Numbered from the stretch's first letter, positions 26,148 through 35,879 are shown. The stretch: DNA of 64,000 nt from Limimaricola variabilis (GCF_014195545.1 NZ_JACIBX010000003.1:1-64000); one strand, 5' to 3'. A program made the numbers and translations. The notes: generated by a model not told the origin, from the letters alone.

Positions 26148-26537
26148 ATGGGTTGTCCCCTGTCGCAGTTCATCGAGCATCATGCCCAGCTGTTCCGCGA
26201 GGGACGGATCGAGGAGATGCTGGACGATTGCGCCTATCCCCTGCCTGTGCAGGGCAGGGACGGCATGCGGGTGCTCGCCACGCGCGACATGTACCGCAGC
26301 TGGCTGCAGAACTGGCAGCGCGATCTCGGCAAGCGGCAGATGCGGGAAAGCCGGCTGCGCATCCACACGCTGGAGTTGCCCCGCTCGGGCCGGTTCCGGG
26401 TCTGGATCGAGCGCAGCTTCGAGAACGACGGGCACGACCGGGTCGACCTGGACGTGATCTACTACTGCCGCTTCGACAAGCCGCGCCCGGTGATCGAGAT
26501 GATCGAGTTCGGCGCGCCGCCGGAGCCGGCCGACTGA
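26148..26537 (+). CDS. Small NTF2-like protein of unknown function
   Basis: The product is 129 aa from ATG 26148, which has AAGG eight bases upstream; a GTG at 26133 would add five residues. The first helix (SQFIEHHAQLFREGRIEEMLDDCAYPLPV) followed by strands (SRLRIHTLEL, GRFRVWIERSFEND, RVDLDVIYYCRF) fits the NTF2/SnoaL-like cone fold. No catalytic residues can be assigned. It lies between the thiolase and FadB-like genes and is probably cotranscribed with them. Confidence 0.65.
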   Translation: MGCPLSQFIEHHAQLFREGRIEEMLDDCAYPLPVQGRDGMRVLATRDMYRSWLQNWQRDLGKRQMRESRLRIHTLELPRSGRFRVWIERSFENDGHDRVDLDVIYYCRFDKPRPVIEMIEFGAPPEPAD

Positions 26538-26589
26538 CACGGGCGGCACGCCGCCCCCTTTCCACATATCCTGCCAACGGGAGGTCGTG

Positions 26590-28788
26590 ATGACCGATTT
26601 CACCCTCGAGAAGGGCGCCGACGGCGTTGCCGTCATTAGCTGGGACGTGCCGGACCGTTCCATGAACGTGATGTCGATGCAGGGCTTCGAGGAGCTCGAG
26701 GCGCGGATCGACGAGGCCCTGGCCGACGAAGCCGTGAAGGGCATCGTCATCACCTCGGCCAAGCCCGATTTCGCCGGCGGCATGGATCTCGGCGTGATCG
26801 CCGGGATGAAGCAGGCCGGCGGCGACGAGCCGGCGAAGGCCGTGTTCGAAGGCGTGATGCGGATGCATGGCGTGCTGCGCAAGATCGAGCGCGCCGGGAT
26901 GGACCCCAAGACCAACAAGGGCGGCAAGCCGATCGCCGCCGCCCTGCCCGGCACCGCGCTGGGGATCGGGCTCGAGATCCCGCTCGCCTGTCACCGGATC
27001 TTCGTGGCCGACAACCCGAAGGCCAAGATCGGCCTCCCCGAGATCATGGTCGGCATCTTCCCCGGCGCCGGTGGCACCACCCGCCTCGTGCGCAAGCTGG
27101 GCGCGATGGGCGCCTCGCCCCTGCTGCTCGAGGGCAAGCTGAGCGACCCAAAGAAGGCCAAGGCGCTCGGCCTCGTCGACGAGGTGGTCGAGGACCCGCT
27201 CGCCGCCGCGAAGGCCTGGGTGCTGAGCGCCAAGGACGCCGATCTGGTGAAGCCCTGGGACGCCAAGGGCTACAAGATGCCCGGCGGCGCGCCTTACCAC
27301 CCGGCGGGCTTCATGACCTTCGTCGGCGCGAGCGCGATGGTGCATGGCAAGACGCAGGGCGTCTACCCGGCCGCCAAGGCGCTGCTCTCGGCGGTCTATG
27401 AAGGCGCGCTGGTCGATTTCGACACCGCAATCAGGATCGAGGCGCGCTGGTTCACCCATGTGCTGATGAACCCCTCCTCCGAGGCGATGATCCGCTCGCT
27501 CTTCCTGAGCAAGCAGGCGCTGGAGAAGGGCGCCAACCGGCCCGAGGCGCCCGATCAGAGCGTCAGGAAGCTGGGCGTGCTGGGCGCCGGTATGATGGGC
27601 GCGGGCATCGCCCATGTCGCGGCTCTGGCAGGCATCGAGGTGGTGCTGATCGACCGCGACCAGGAGGCGGCCGACCGTGGCAAGGCCCATTCCGAAGGGC
27701 TTCTCGACAAGGGCATCCAGCGCCGCAAGGTGACGCCTGAGAAGAAGGAAGCCGTGCTGGGCCGGATCACTGCGACGCCCGAGATCGAAGCGCTCCGGGG
27801 CTGCGATCTGATCGTCGAGGCGGTGTTCGAGGATCCCCGTGTCAAGGCGGAGATGACGCAGCGGGTCGAGGCGGTGATCGGCGAGGACGCGATCTTCGCC
27901 ACCAACACCTCCACCCTGCCGATCACCGAACTGGCCCGCGCCAGCCAGCGGCCCGATCGGTTCATCGGCATCCACTTCTTCTCGCCGGTGGACAAGATGA
28001 TGCTGGTCGAGATCATCAAGGGTCGCGAAACCGGCGACGTGGCGGTGGCCAAGGCGCTCGATTTCGTGCGGCAGATCCGCAAGACGCCGATCGTGGTCAA
28101 CGACGCGCGCTTTTTCTACGCCAACCGCTGCATCATCCCCTACATCAACGAAGGCATCCGCATGGTTGCCGAAGGGGTCGAGCCCGCGCTGATCGAGAAC
28201 GCCGCGCGTCTGGTCGGCATGCCCCTCGGGCCGCTGCAGCTGGTCGACGAGACCTCGATCGATCTGGGCGTCAAGATCGCCAAGGCGACCAAGGCCGCGA
28301 TGGGCGACGCCTATCCGGACGAGGCGGTGGACGAGGTGCTGTTCTGGATGGCCGACCAGGGCCGGATGGGGCGCAAGTCGAATTCCGGCTTCTATGCCTA
28401 TGACGACAAGGGCAAGCGCACCGGCCTGTGGGACGGCCTGCGGGATCGCTTCCCGGTCGCGGCGGAGCAGCCCGATCTCGTCGAGGTGCAGCAGCGTCTG
28501 CTCTTCGCGCAGGTGCTCGAAGCGGTGCGCGCCTTCGAAGACGGCGTTCTCACCGACATCCGCGAGGGCGACGTGGCGGCGATCCTCGGCTGGGGCTTTG
28601 CGCCCTGGTCGGGCGGGCCGTTCTCCTGGCTCGACATGATCGGCGCCGGCACCGCGGCGGAGCGCTGCGACGGCCTCGCCGCACGGCACGGCACGCGCTT
28701 TGCCACGCCCGGGCTTCTGCGGGAGCTCGCCGATGCCGGGCAGAGCTTCTACGGCCGCTATGGCGACGGCCGCGCGGCTGCCGCCTGA
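26590..28788 (+). CDS. Multifunctional enoyl-CoA hydratase/3-hydroxyacyl-CoA dehydrogenase (FadB/FadJ-like)
   Basis: The 732-aa protein joins two enzymes of beta-oxidation. The N-terminal crotonase domain (about 1-290) has PGTALGIGLEIPLACH and GLPEIMVGIFPGAGGTTRL with the two catalytic Glu. The NAD-binding domain starts LGVLGAGMMGAGIA (about 330), and the dehydrogenase site is HFFSPVDKMMLVEII with its catalytic His. C-terminal helical domains include NRCIIPYINEG. ATG at 26590 sits five bases after GGGAGG; a GTG three bases earlier is less well placed. It pairs with the thiolase upstream. Confidence 0.94.
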   Translation: MTDFTLEKGADGVAVISWDVPDRSMNVMSMQGFEELEARIDEALADEAVKGIVITSAKPDFAGGMDLGVIAGMKQAGGDEPAKAVFEGVMRMHGVLRKIERAGMDPKTNKGGKPIAAALPGTALGIGLEIPLACHRIFVADNPKAKIGLPEIMVGIFPGAGGTTRLVRKLGAMGASPLLLEGKLSDPKKAKALGLVDEVVEDPLAAAKAWVLSAKDADLVKPWDAKGYKMPGGAPYHPAGFMTFVGASAMVHGKTQGVYPAAKALLSAVYEGALVDFDTAIRIEARWFTHVLMNPSSEAMIRSLFLSKQALEKGANRPEAPDQSVRKLGVLGAGMMGAGIAHVAALAGIEVVLIDRDQEAADRGKAHSEGLLDKGIQRRKVTPEKKEAVLGRITATPEIEALRGCDLIVEAVFEDPRVKAEMTQRVEAVIGEDAIFATNTSTLPITELARASQRPDRFIGIHFFSPVDKMMLVEIIKGRETGDVAVAKALDFVRQIRKTPIVVNDARFFYANRCIIPYINEGIRMVAEGVEPALIENAARLVGMPLGPLQLVDETSIDLGVKIAKATKAAMGDAYPDEAVDEVLFWMADQGRMGRKSNSGFYAYDDKGKRTGLWDGLRDRFPVAAEQPDLVEVQQRLLFAQVLEAVRAFEDGVLTDIREGDVAAILGWGFAPWSGGPFSWLDMIGAGTAAERCDGLAARHGTRFATPGLLRELADAGQSFYGRYGDGRAAAA

Positions 28789-28793
28789 GCCAC

Positions 28794-28833
28794 TTCCCGC
28801 CGGAGCGCCGCGATATGCGCGCTTCGGCGGGAA
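28794..28833 (+). terminator. Stem-loop after the FadB-like gene
   Basis: TTCCCGCCG (28794-28802) pairs with CGGCGGGAA (28825-28833), and the loop holds a further AGCGC/GCGCT stem. It begins six bases after the stop at 28788. No T tract follows, so it may be a weak terminator or a 3'-end stabiliser. Confidence 0.4.
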
Positions 28834-28925
28834 CCGATCCACGCTTGGCCCCTGTTCCTCCCCCGGAGCGGGGGCTATGTTGCGCCAAACGGCAGGCCGG
28901 GAAGGGTTTGGCCGCGAAAGGACCG

Positions 28926-29936
28926 ATGACCGCACTGAAGGAATTCGCCCGGCTGGAAACGATCGGCACCTGGTATCCGGAACCGGGCGCCGAGCCGCGT
29001 GGCGTCACGGTATCCTTTGGCGAGGCGACGCTGGTCCTGTCGGACGATAGCGGCCTGCCGGTCACCCATTGGTCGCTGCCCGCGCTCAACCGGCTCAACC
29101 CCGGTCAGCGCCCTGCCCTCTACGCTCCCGATGCCGAGGCCAGCGAGACGCTCGAAATCGAAGACGACACCATGATCGGCGCGCTGGAAAAGGTGCGCCG
29201 CGCCGTCGCCGCGCGGCAGCCCCGGCCGGGGCGCCTGCGCCAAGGCGTGATCTGGGGCAGCACCGCGCTCGCGATCGGGCTGGCGGTGTTCTGGCTGCCC
29301 GGCGCGCTGATGCAGCAGACCCTGAGCGTCGTGCCGCCGGGCAAGCGCAGCGAGTTCGGCGCGACGCTGCTCGGGATGATCCAGGAGATCACCGGGCCGA
29401 CTTGCCGCGATCCGCTAGGCAGCGAGGCGTTGAACCGGCTGCGCGACCGCCTTCTGGGCCGGCGCGGCGGCCAGATCGTGGTGGTGCCCGAAGGGCTCGA
29501 AGGCCCGCTCTATCTTCCCGGCGGGATCATCGTGCTGCCCGAGACGCTGCTGACCGAGACCGAGGACCCGGCCGTGGTTGCCGGCCACGTGCTGGCCACG
29601 GCCGCCAGCCGAGATGAGCATGACCCGCTCGACGCGCTGCTGCGCGAGGCCGGTTTCGGCACGGTGCTGCGGCTGCTGACCACCGGCGACATCCCGACCG
29701 AAAAGCTGCAGGCGCAGGCCCGTTACCTCGCCGTGACGCCGACGCCGCGCGCCGATGAGACGTTGCTCTTGGGGAAATTCGCGGAGGCCGGCGTGCCGAT
29801 CGGGCCATGGGTCCGCGCCACCGGCGCCGCCGGGCTCGACGCGGCTGTCCTAGTGGCTGCCGAGCCTGCCGGAAGCGCCGGTCCGGTGATCTCGGATGGC
29901 GATTGGGTCAGCCTGCAGGGCATCTGCCGGGGCTGA
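28926..29936 (+). CDS. Conserved-looking single-pass membrane protein of unknown function
   Basis: I do not recognise a defined family in this 336-aa protein. About 1-95 form a cytosolic beta-rich domain (GVTVSFGEATLVLSDDSGLPVTHWSLPALNRL). A transmembrane segment lies at about 107-127 (GVIWGSTALAIGLAVFWLPGAL). The C-terminal part (about 130-336) is soluble and includes GGQIVVVPEGLEGPLYLPGGIIVLPETLLTE followed by DPAVVAGHVLATAASRDEHDP. That order recalls an M48-like peptidase, but the HExxH zinc motif is absent (GHVLATA replaces it), so it would be inactive if related. It follows the beta-oxidation cluster without an obvious link. Confidence 0.75.
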   Translation: MTALKEFARLETIGTWYPEPGAEPRGVTVSFGEATLVLSDDSGLPVTHWSLPALNRLNPGQRPALYAPDAEASETLEIEDDTMIGALEKVRRAVAARQPRPGRLRQGVIWGSTALAIGLAVFWLPGALMQQTLSVVPPGKRSEFGATLLGMIQEITGPTCRDPLGSEALNRLRDRLLGRRGGQIVVVPEGLEGPLYLPGGIIVLPETLLTETEDPAVVAGHVLATAASRDEHDPLDALLREAGFGTVLRLLTTGDIPTEKLQAQARYLAVTPTPRADETLLLGKFAEAGVPIGPWVRATGAAGLDAAVLVAAEPAGSAGPVISDGDWVSLQGICRG

Positions 29937-29957
29937 GCCCCGGCCTGTTACCCAAGC

Positions 29958-31289
29958 TCAGCGACGGGCGAAGGCGTCGGTGTATCCGGCGGCCCGCACC
30001 GCGCCCAGCGCCCGGCCCAGCGTCGCGGGGTCGGCGAAGGGGCCGGTCGCGACCACCCGCATCTTGGTGCCGTTGCGGCTGACATGGCCCTGCGCCACCG
30101 GCAGGCCCATTGCCCGCAACCGCGCTGCTGCCCGTTCGGCATTGGCCGCTTCGGCATAGGTGCCGAGCTGCACGAAGCGGCCCGTTGCGGCCTGCGCCGG
30201 GGCGGAGCTGGTCGACACGCGGGCCACCAGCGCCGTCGGCACGGCCACCGGCGCGGCCGTGACCGGCGCACGCACCTGCCCCGCACCCGCGCGCTCGACG
30301 ATGCGAACGCCGCGCAGCGGGTTGTGCCGGCCGTCGTCGAAGGCGCGGCGATAGCCGGCCGGCGGCGTTGCCGGATCGGGCAGTGTCACCGCCGCGGCCG
30401 CGCGCATCAGCCGATCGGCCTGCGGGTCGAGAAAGGCCAGAGCGGCGGCATGGCCGGCGGCGGGCGCCGTCGCGGCCCGGGCGGCGTTGCCGATGCCCGA
30501 GGGGGATTGCGCCTGCGGTCCGCAGCGACGCGGCAGGCCCGAGCGGCCGGTCTCGGCGCAGCTCGTGACGGCCATCGCCACCGGCCCCTGCCCGGCGGCG
30601 ACCGGCGCCCCCGGGGCGGCGGGCGCCGTGGGCATGCGGGTCGCGGCGAGGCGGCTGCCCGGCGCCGGGGCGGTCGCGCTCTGCGGCCCACAGGTCACCG
30701 GCGCGCCGGTGTCGCGCAGCACGTAACGCCGCCCGGTCGCCGCCATGTCGGCGCAGACGGCGGCCAGAGTCACCGCGCCGCGCAGCGGTGCGCCCGGCGC
30801 CGCGACAGCACCACCGCAATCGATGGTCTCGCCGGTGCGGCTGCTGACATAGCCCGGCTGCGGGCCGCTGCGGCCGGCGCAGAAGGCGGCGAAGGTCAGG
30901 CGCGGCGCCTCGCTCCGGACCGGCTGCGGCGCGACGACGCGGGGCGAACTGGGCGCCGCGCGACGCGTCGCGGGCGCGCTTGCGGCCACCGCCTCGGCGC
31001 GCCGCTCGGGCGCGGCGGCGGGGGCCGGATCGGGCAGCACCGGCGGCGCGGCGCCGGCGATGCGCGTGGGCTGGAACCCACAGAGCGGCTCGCGGTCCCG
31101 GCTCATGCGCGGGATCCAGTTGGTCATGCCGCCGATGCCAGCACGGATGAAGGCGCAGCCTTCACTGTCCACATACTGGTTGCCGGCATAGCTTTCGGGC
31201 GGAAACTCCGCCGGAAGCCGGTCCTGCGCCATGGCCGGGCCCGCCACGGCCAAGGCCGTCGCCGACACGGCGAGTATCGTCTTGAACAT
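29958..31289 (-). CDS. Secreted SPOR-domain protein
   Basis: The 443-aa precursor has a signal peptide (MFKTILAVSATALAVAGPAMA, cleavage near residue 21). A Cys-containing N-terminal region follows (SEGCAFIRAGIGG), then a long Pro/Ala-rich middle (about 80-350) with repeated Cys-flanked short blocks. The C-terminal SPOR domain (about 368-440) begins RFVQLGTYAEAANAERAAARL and ends VVATGPFADPATLGRALGAVRAAGY. SPOR domains bind peptidoglycan strands stripped of stem peptides at the division septum. ATG 31289 is chosen over an upstream start because the signal peptide begins there. It lies downstream of upp in the same direction. Confidence 0.88.
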   Translation of the reverse strand: MFKTILAVSATALAVAGPAMAQDRLPAEFPPESYAGNQYVDSEGCAFIRAGIGGMTNWIPRMSRDREPLCGFQPTRIAGAAPPVLPDPAPAAAPERRAEAVAASAPATRRAAPSSPRVVAPQPVRSEAPRLTFAAFCAGRSGPQPGYVSSRTGETIDCGGAVAAPGAPLRGAVTLAAVCADMAATGRRYVLRDTGAPVTCGPQSATAPAPGSRLAATRMPTAPAAPGAPVAAGQGPVAMAVTSCAETGRSGLPRRCGPQAQSPSGIGNAARAATAPAAGHAAALAFLDPQADRLMRAAAAVTLPDPATPPAGYRRAFDDGRHNPLRGVRIVERAGAGQVRAPVTAAPVAVPTALVARVSTSSAPAQAATGRFVQLGTYAEAANAERAAARLRAMGLPVAQGHVSRNGTKMRVVATGPFADPATLGRALGAVRAAGYTDAFARR

Positions 31290-31356
31290 GCTGCCCCCTG
31301 CCCCCGGGATGTTTTCCGAAACCATGGCGCAGCCCCGTCAAGCTGTAAAGCTGGCG

Positions 31357-31998
31357 CTACTTGGTTCCGAACATCCTGTCACCCGCATCCCCCAGTCCGG
31401 GCACGATGTAGCCATGATCATCGAGTCGCTCGTCGAGCGCGGCGGTGACGATCGGCACGTCGGGATGGGCTTCCTTCATCCGCGCCACGCCTTCGGGCGC
31501 CGCCAGCAGGCACAGGAAGATGATGTCCTTGGCGCCCGCCTCCTTCAGCTTGTCGATCGCCGCGACCGAGGAATTGCCGGTGGCCAGCATCGGATCGACC
31601 GCGATGGTCAGCCGCGCGTCGAGGCCGCCGGGCACCTTGAAGTAGTACTCCACCGGTTCCAGCGTTTCGGGATCACGATAGAGGCCCACGAAGCCGACCC
31701 GGGCCGAGGGGATCAGTTCGAGGATGCCGTCGAGCAGGCCGTTGCCGGCGCGCAGGATCGAGATCAGCGCCAGCTTCTTGCCCTCGATCGCCGGGGCGTC
31801 CATCGGCTGCATCGGCGTGTCGATGCGGGTGGTGGTCATCGGCAGATCGCGCGTCACCTCGTAGGCGAGGAGCAGGCTGATCTCCCGCAGGAGCTGCCGG
31901 AAGCTCGCGGTCGAGGTCTCGGATTTCCGCATCAGGGTCAGCTTGTGCTGGACCAGCGGGTGTTCGACGACGGTCAAATGTTTGTCGGTGTGGCTCAT
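31357..31998 (-). CDS. upp: Uracil phosphoribosyltransferase
   Basis: The 213-aa enzyme makes UMP from uracil and PRPP. The PRPP-binding loop is [16 protein letters not shown] (usual family form DPMLATGGS), and the C-terminal uracil-binding segment is [16 protein letters not shown]. It is the last gene of the salvage operon, and its start overlaps the adenosine deaminase stop by four bases. It completes the route from imported pyrimidine nucleosides through uracil to UMP. Confidence 0.97.
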   Translation of the reverse strand: MSHTDKHLTVVEHPLVQHKLTLMRKSETSTASFRQLLREISLLLAYEVTRDLPMTTTRIDTPMQPMDAPAIEGKKLALISILRAGNGLLDGILELIPSARVGFVGLYRDPETLEPVEYYFKVPGGLDARLTIAVDPMLATGNSSVAAIDKLKEAGAKDIIFLCLLAAPEGVARMKEAHPDVPIVTAALDERLDDHGYIVPGLGDAGDRMFGTK

Positions 31999-32981
31999 GC
32001 CGCCTCCAGTTTCTTCAGGATCTCCGCGCGTGTGGCGTCATCGCAGAAGGCCGCCTCGGCGGCAACGCGGTTGGCGATCGCCAGCCGTTCCTCTTCCCAG
32101 CCGAAATGCTTTTCCAGCATGTCGTATTCATGGGTCATGGTGGTGCCGAACCAGGGCGGGTCGTCGGTCGAGACGGTGACGCGCAGCCCGCGATCGCGCA
32201 ACTCCTCGATTGGGTGGCTCTTCCAGTCCGGCACCGCGCCGAGCACCAGATTCGAGACCGGGCAGACCTCGAGGGTGACGCCCCGCTCGATCAGGTGGTC
32301 GCACAGCGCATGGTCCGACACGGCATTGATTCCATGGCCGATCCGCGCGCAGCCCAGCAGGTCGACGGTCTCGCGGACCATGTCGGGTCCGCCCCATTCG
32401 CCGGCATGGGCGGTCAGCCCCAGCCCGGCCTCGCGCGCGGCGTCGAAGGCCCAGGAGAAATCGCCGGGCCGGTGCATCATCTCGGCGCCGGCCATGCCGA
32501 AGCCGGTGACGAAGCGGCCCTTGGTCTCGGCGGCGCAGCGCGCGATCGGCTTGGCGGCCTCTGGGCCGAGATGGCGCAGGCAGGTCACGACGCCGCGCGA
32601 GGCGATGCCCATGCGCTGCTCGGCCTCGTCGGCGGCATCGGTCATCGCGTCGAGATAGTCGCGCCACGCCGCGAGATCGCCGCCGCCGCAGAAATCCGGC
32701 GAGACGAAGAACTCGGTGTAGATCACCCCATGCGCGGCGCTCTCCTCCAGCACCGCGAGCATCAGGCGGCGGAAATCCTCGGGCCCCTGCAGCGTGGTGC
32801 AGGCCGCGTCATAGGCCTTGAGAAACCACTCGAAGCTGCCGCGCGCATAGCCGCCATCCTCGGCGAAGATGCGGTCGATATCGATGTGCTTCTCGCGAGC
32901 GAGCCCCTTGATGAAAGATGGCGGCGCCGCGCCCTCAAGGTGCAGGTGCAGCTCGACCTTGGGCATGGATCGATAGCTCAT
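31995..32981 (-). CDS. add: Adenosine deaminase (or adenine deaminase) family protein
   Basis: The 328-aa zinc enzyme hydrolyses adenosine to inosine and ammonia. Metal and catalytic motifs are complete: HLHLEGA near the N-terminus, LTAHAGEW with the catalytic Glu, RIGHGINA and [12 protein letters not shown] with the two Asp. The subfamily also includes adenine deaminases, which are hard to separate by eye. ATG at 32981 gives four-base overlap with deoB and standard length. It belongs to the cdd-deoA-deoB-add-upp operon. Confidence 0.92.
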   Translation of the reverse strand: MSYRSMPKVELHLHLEGAAPPSFIKGLAREKHIDIDRIFAEDGGYARGSFEWFLKAYDAACTTLQGPEDFRRLMLAVLEESAAHGVIYTEFFVSPDFCGGGDLAAWRDYLDAMTDAADEAEQRMGIASRGVVTCLRHLGPEAAKPIARCAAETKGRFVTGFGMAGAEMMHRPGDFSWAFDAAREAGLGLTAHAGEWGGPDMVRETVDLLGCARIGHGINAVSDHALCDHLIERGVTLEVCPVSNLVLGAVPDWKSHPIEELRDRGLRVTVSTDDPPWFGTTMTHEYDMLEKHFGWEEERLAIANRVAAEAAFCDDATRAEILKKLEAA

Positions 32982-34186
32982 GGCGTGGCCTCCGGGTCGG
33001 GGAGCGGAATGTCGAGATGCGCTGCCGCCAGCGCGCCGACATCGGTGAAACCGATCTGCCCCAGCGCGCGCGGCTCCGGGCCGTGGCACAGCACCGGCAC
33101 CCGCTCGCGGGTATGATCGGTGCCGACGAAGGTCGGGTCGTTGCCGTGATCGGCGGTGACGATCACGAGATCGTCCGCACGCATCCGCGGCAGGATGCGG
33201 CCCAGCTCGGCGTCGAACCATTCGAGGTGACGCGCATAGCCCGACACGTCGCGGCGGTGGCCGTAATTGGTGTCGAACTCGACGAAGTTGGCGAAGACCA
33301 GGGCGCCGTCCCGGGCCTCGTCCACAAGGTCCGACAGGTGCTCCATCAGCTTCGCATCCGGTCCCTTGCGCAGGTCGGTGACGCCGCGCATCGAGAAGAT
33401 GTCGCCGATCTTGCCGACCGCGTGCACGTCCCGCCCCGCCCGCTTCGCGCTGTCGAGCAGCGTGCGGCCCGGCGCCGCGATGGCAAAATCGCGACGGTTG
33501 GCGGTGCGGGTGAAGCCGGTCGTCTCGTCGCCGACGAAGGGCCGGGCGATGACGCGGCCGACCTTTATGTCGTGCAGCAGCGGCGCGACCTCCCGGCACA
33601 TCTCCAGCAGCCGCTCAAGGCCGAAGCGCTCCTCATGGGCGGCAATCTGCAGCACGCTGTCGACCGACGTGTAGCAGATCGGCCAGCCGGTGCGCATGTG
33701 CTCGGGGCCCTCCTCGTCGATGACGGCGGTGCCCGAGGCATGGCGGTTGCCGAGAATGCCGTCGGTGCCGGCAGCCTGCATCAGCGCCCGGGTCACCTCG
33801 GTCGGAAAGGCCGGGATCTCCTTTGGGAAATAGTGCCAGTCCCACGGCACCGGCACGCCGGCGAGTTCCCAGTGGCCCGAGGGCGTGTCCTTGCCGTTCG
33901 ACACCTCGGTCGCGGCGCCCCAAGGGCCCACGGGCTCGGCCCCGAGACCGGGCGCGTCGAGGCCCGAGGCCAGGGCGATGGCCCGCCCGAGCCCCAGGGA
34001 GTCGAGCGTCGGCAGGCGCAGCGGACCGGAGCGGCCCTCCTCGGCGCGCCCCGCGGCGCAGGCTTCGGCGATATGGCCGATCGTGTTGGAGCCGGTATCG
34101 GGGGTGTCACCATTGAAGAAGGCGTGAGCATCGGGCGCGCCGCCGATCCCGGCGCTGTCCATCACCAGCAGGAAGACACGGCTCAT
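32978..34186 (-). CDS. deoB: Phosphopentomutase
   Basis: The 402-aa enzyme interconverts (deoxy)ribose 1-phosphate and 5-phosphate, feeding the sugar of salvaged nucleosides into the pentose pathway. It belongs to the alkaline-phosphatase-like superfamily: the first metal ligand lies in VMDSAGIGGAPDA, the phosphorylated Thr region is GDTPDTGSNTIGH, and the later metal site is TADHGNDPTFVGTDHTRE. Four-base overlaps link it to deoA upstream and add downstream. Confidence 0.97.
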   Translation of the reverse strand: MSRVFLLVMDSAGIGGAPDAHAFFNGDTPDTGSNTIGHIAEACAAGRAEEGRSGPLRLPTLDSLGLGRAIALASGLDAPGLGAEPVGPWGAATEVSNGKDTPSGHWELAGVPVPWDWHYFPKEIPAFPTEVTRALMQAAGTDGILGNRHASGTAVIDEEGPEHMRTGWPICYTSVDSVLQIAAHEERFGLERLLEMCREVAPLLHDIKVGRVIARPFVGDETTGFTRTANRRDFAIAAPGRTLLDSAKRAGRDVHAVGKIGDIFSMRGVTDLRKGPDAKLMEHLSDLVDEARDGALVFANFVEFDTNYGHRRDVSGYARHLEWFDAELGRILPRMRADDLVIVTADHGNDPTFVGTDHTRERVPVLCHGPEPRALGQIGFTDVGALAAAHLDIPLPDPEATP

Positions 34187-35487
34187 GGGTCGATCCTTTC
34201 GATCACCAGGTCGTTGAGTTGCGGCGCCGAGCCGATGCGCATGGCGTCGCGCAGCGCCGCCTCGGCGGCATCGGCGGCCTCCTCATTCGCCGCGTGGATG
34301 CGCGCCAGCAGGTCGCCGGGGGCGATCCGGGTGCCGAGCCGGGTCACGTCGGTCAGGCCCACGGCCGGGTCGATCCGGTCGCTCTCGACCCGCCGACCGC
34401 CACCGAGACCCACCACCGCGTGGCCCAGCGCCTCGCCGTCGATCGCGGCGAGATGCCCGGCCTCGCGGGCGGCGACATCGCGCACCACAGGCGCCGACGG
34501 CAGATGCGCGCGCCAGTTCTCGGCCATGTCGGCAGGGCCGCCGAGGCCGTGCAGCATCGCGGCGAAGCGCTCCATCGCCCGGCCGCTCGCGATGGCATGG
34601 GCGATCATTTCCTCGCCCTCGCCCTCGGCGCCACCGGCCAGCGCCATCAGCCGCCCGCCCAGCGCCACGGTCAGGTCGTGCAGCCGCGGCGCGGCGAGAC
34701 GGTCGCCTTCGAGCACGCGCATCACGACGGCCATCTCGGTGGCGTTGCCCAGCGCCGGGGCGAGGGGCTCGTCCATGTCGGTGATGAAGGCCGCGGTCGG
34801 GCAGCCCGCGCCATTGGCGGTCGCCACCAGCGCGCCGCCCAGCGCAAGCGCCTCCTCGCGCGACTTCATGAAGGCACCCGAGCCGAGCTTCACGTCGAGC
34901 ACCAGCCCTTCCAGTCCGGCGGCGAGCTTCTTGGACAGGATCGAGGCGGTGATCAGGTCGACGCTGTCGACCGTGCCGGTGACGTCTCGGATGGCGTAGA
35001 GCCGCTTGTCGGCCGGGGCGATGCGCCCGGTCGCACCGACGATGGCGCAGCCCACCTCGCGGGTGATCGCGCGCAGCCGGTCCTCGTCGGCCTGTGTGGA
35101 GAGCCCCGGTACCGCCTCGAGCTTGTCGAGCGTGCCGCCGGTATGACCGAGGCCCCGTCCGGAAATCATCGGGACGAAGACGCCGCAGGCCGCCAGCGCC
35201 GGTGCGAGCAGCAGCGACACCGGGTCGCCCACGCCGCCGGTCGAATGCTTGTCGAGCACCGGCCCCGGCAGGTCCCAGGACAGCCGGTCACCGCTGTCGC
35301 GCATCCCTTCGGTCAGGGCCACGCGACCCGCCTCGCCAAGACCCCGGCAGCAGACCGCCATGGCGAAGGCCCCGGCCTGCGCGTCGGACACGGTGCCGTC
35401 GGCGAGGCCGCGCGCAAACTCGCGCACCGCCTCCGCCGGGGGTGTCTCGCCGCGCCGCAGGGCGGCGATGAGACGCGCCGCCTGCAT
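34183..35487 (-). CDS. deoA: Thymidine phosphorylase
   Basis: The 434-aa enzyme splits thymidine or deoxyuridine with phosphate into the base and deoxyribose 1-phosphate. It has the phosphate-binding KHSTGGVGDPVSL, the SGRGLGHTGGTLDKLE block and the conserved YAIRDVTGTVDS region. It follows cdd with a one-base overlap (TGATG) and supplies the substrate of deoB. Length and motifs fit the family throughout. Confidence 0.97.
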   Translation of the reverse strand: MQAARLIAALRRGETPPAEAVREFARGLADGTVSDAQAGAFAMAVCCRGLGEAGRVALTEGMRDSGDRLSWDLPGPVLDKHSTGGVGDPVSLLLAPALAACGVFVPMISGRGLGHTGGTLDKLEAVPGLSTQADEDRLRAITREVGCAIVGATGRIAPADKRLYAIRDVTGTVDSVDLITASILSKKLAAGLEGLVLDVKLGSGAFMKSREEALALGGALVATANGAGCPTAAFITDMDEPLAPALGNATEMAVVMRVLEGDRLAAPRLHDLTVALGGRLMALAGGAEGEGEEMIAHAIASGRAMERFAAMLHGLGGPADMAENWRAHLPSAPVVRDVAAREAGHLAAIDGEALGHAVVGLGGGRRVESDRIDPAVGLTDVTRLGTRIAPGDLLARIHAANEEAADAAEAALRDAMRIGSAPQLNDLVIERIDP

Positions 35488-35879
35488 CAGGCCCGGTCCA
35501 TCTGGTGACGGTCGAAGGCGCCGGGCAGAAGCTCGGCCAGCGTGGTCTGCCGGGTTTTACCGTCGGTGGTGGCCAGCGTGACCCGTACGTCGCCCTTGCC
35601 GAATTCGGCCAGCTTCTGGCGGCAGCCGCCGCAGGGCGAGACCGGCACCGGGCTGTCGGCGATCACCGCCACCTCCGCGATCTCGGCATCGCCGGCGGCG
35701 ATCATCGCGGCGATGGCGCCGGCCTCGGCGCAGGTGCCTTCCGGATAGGCGACGTTCTCGACATTGACGCCGAGATGCACGGTGCCGGAAGTCGCGCGGA
35801 TCGCCGCGCCGACCTTGAAGTTGGAATAGGGGGCATAGGCGTTCTCGCGCACCGCGCGCGCGTCATCGACCAGCGACAT
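35487..35879 (-). CDS. cdd: Cytidine deaminase
   Basis: The 130-aa tetramer-type enzyme deaminates cytidine and deoxycytidine to uridine and deoxyuridine. Zinc is held by Cys50 (TCAEAGA, with catalytic Glu52) and by Cys83 and Cys86 (SPCGGC). ATG at 35879 gives family length. It is the first gene of the leftward salvage operon; a DUF3072 gene diverges from it 118 bases away. Confidence 0.96.
   Translation of the reverse strand: MSLVDDARAVRENAYAPYSNFKVGAAIRATSGTVHLGVNVENVAYPEGTCAEAGAIAAMIAAGDAEIAEVAVIADSPVPVSPCGGCRQKLAEFGKGDVRVTLATTDGKTRQTTLAELLPGAFDRHQMDRA

Noticed and set aside
26170-28935. A 921-codon open frame on the minus strand
   Set aside because: It is antisense to the FadB-like and small NTF2-like genes. 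Its product is rich in His, Arg, Gly and Asp in the pattern produced by reading high-GC genes backwards, and it has no family motif.
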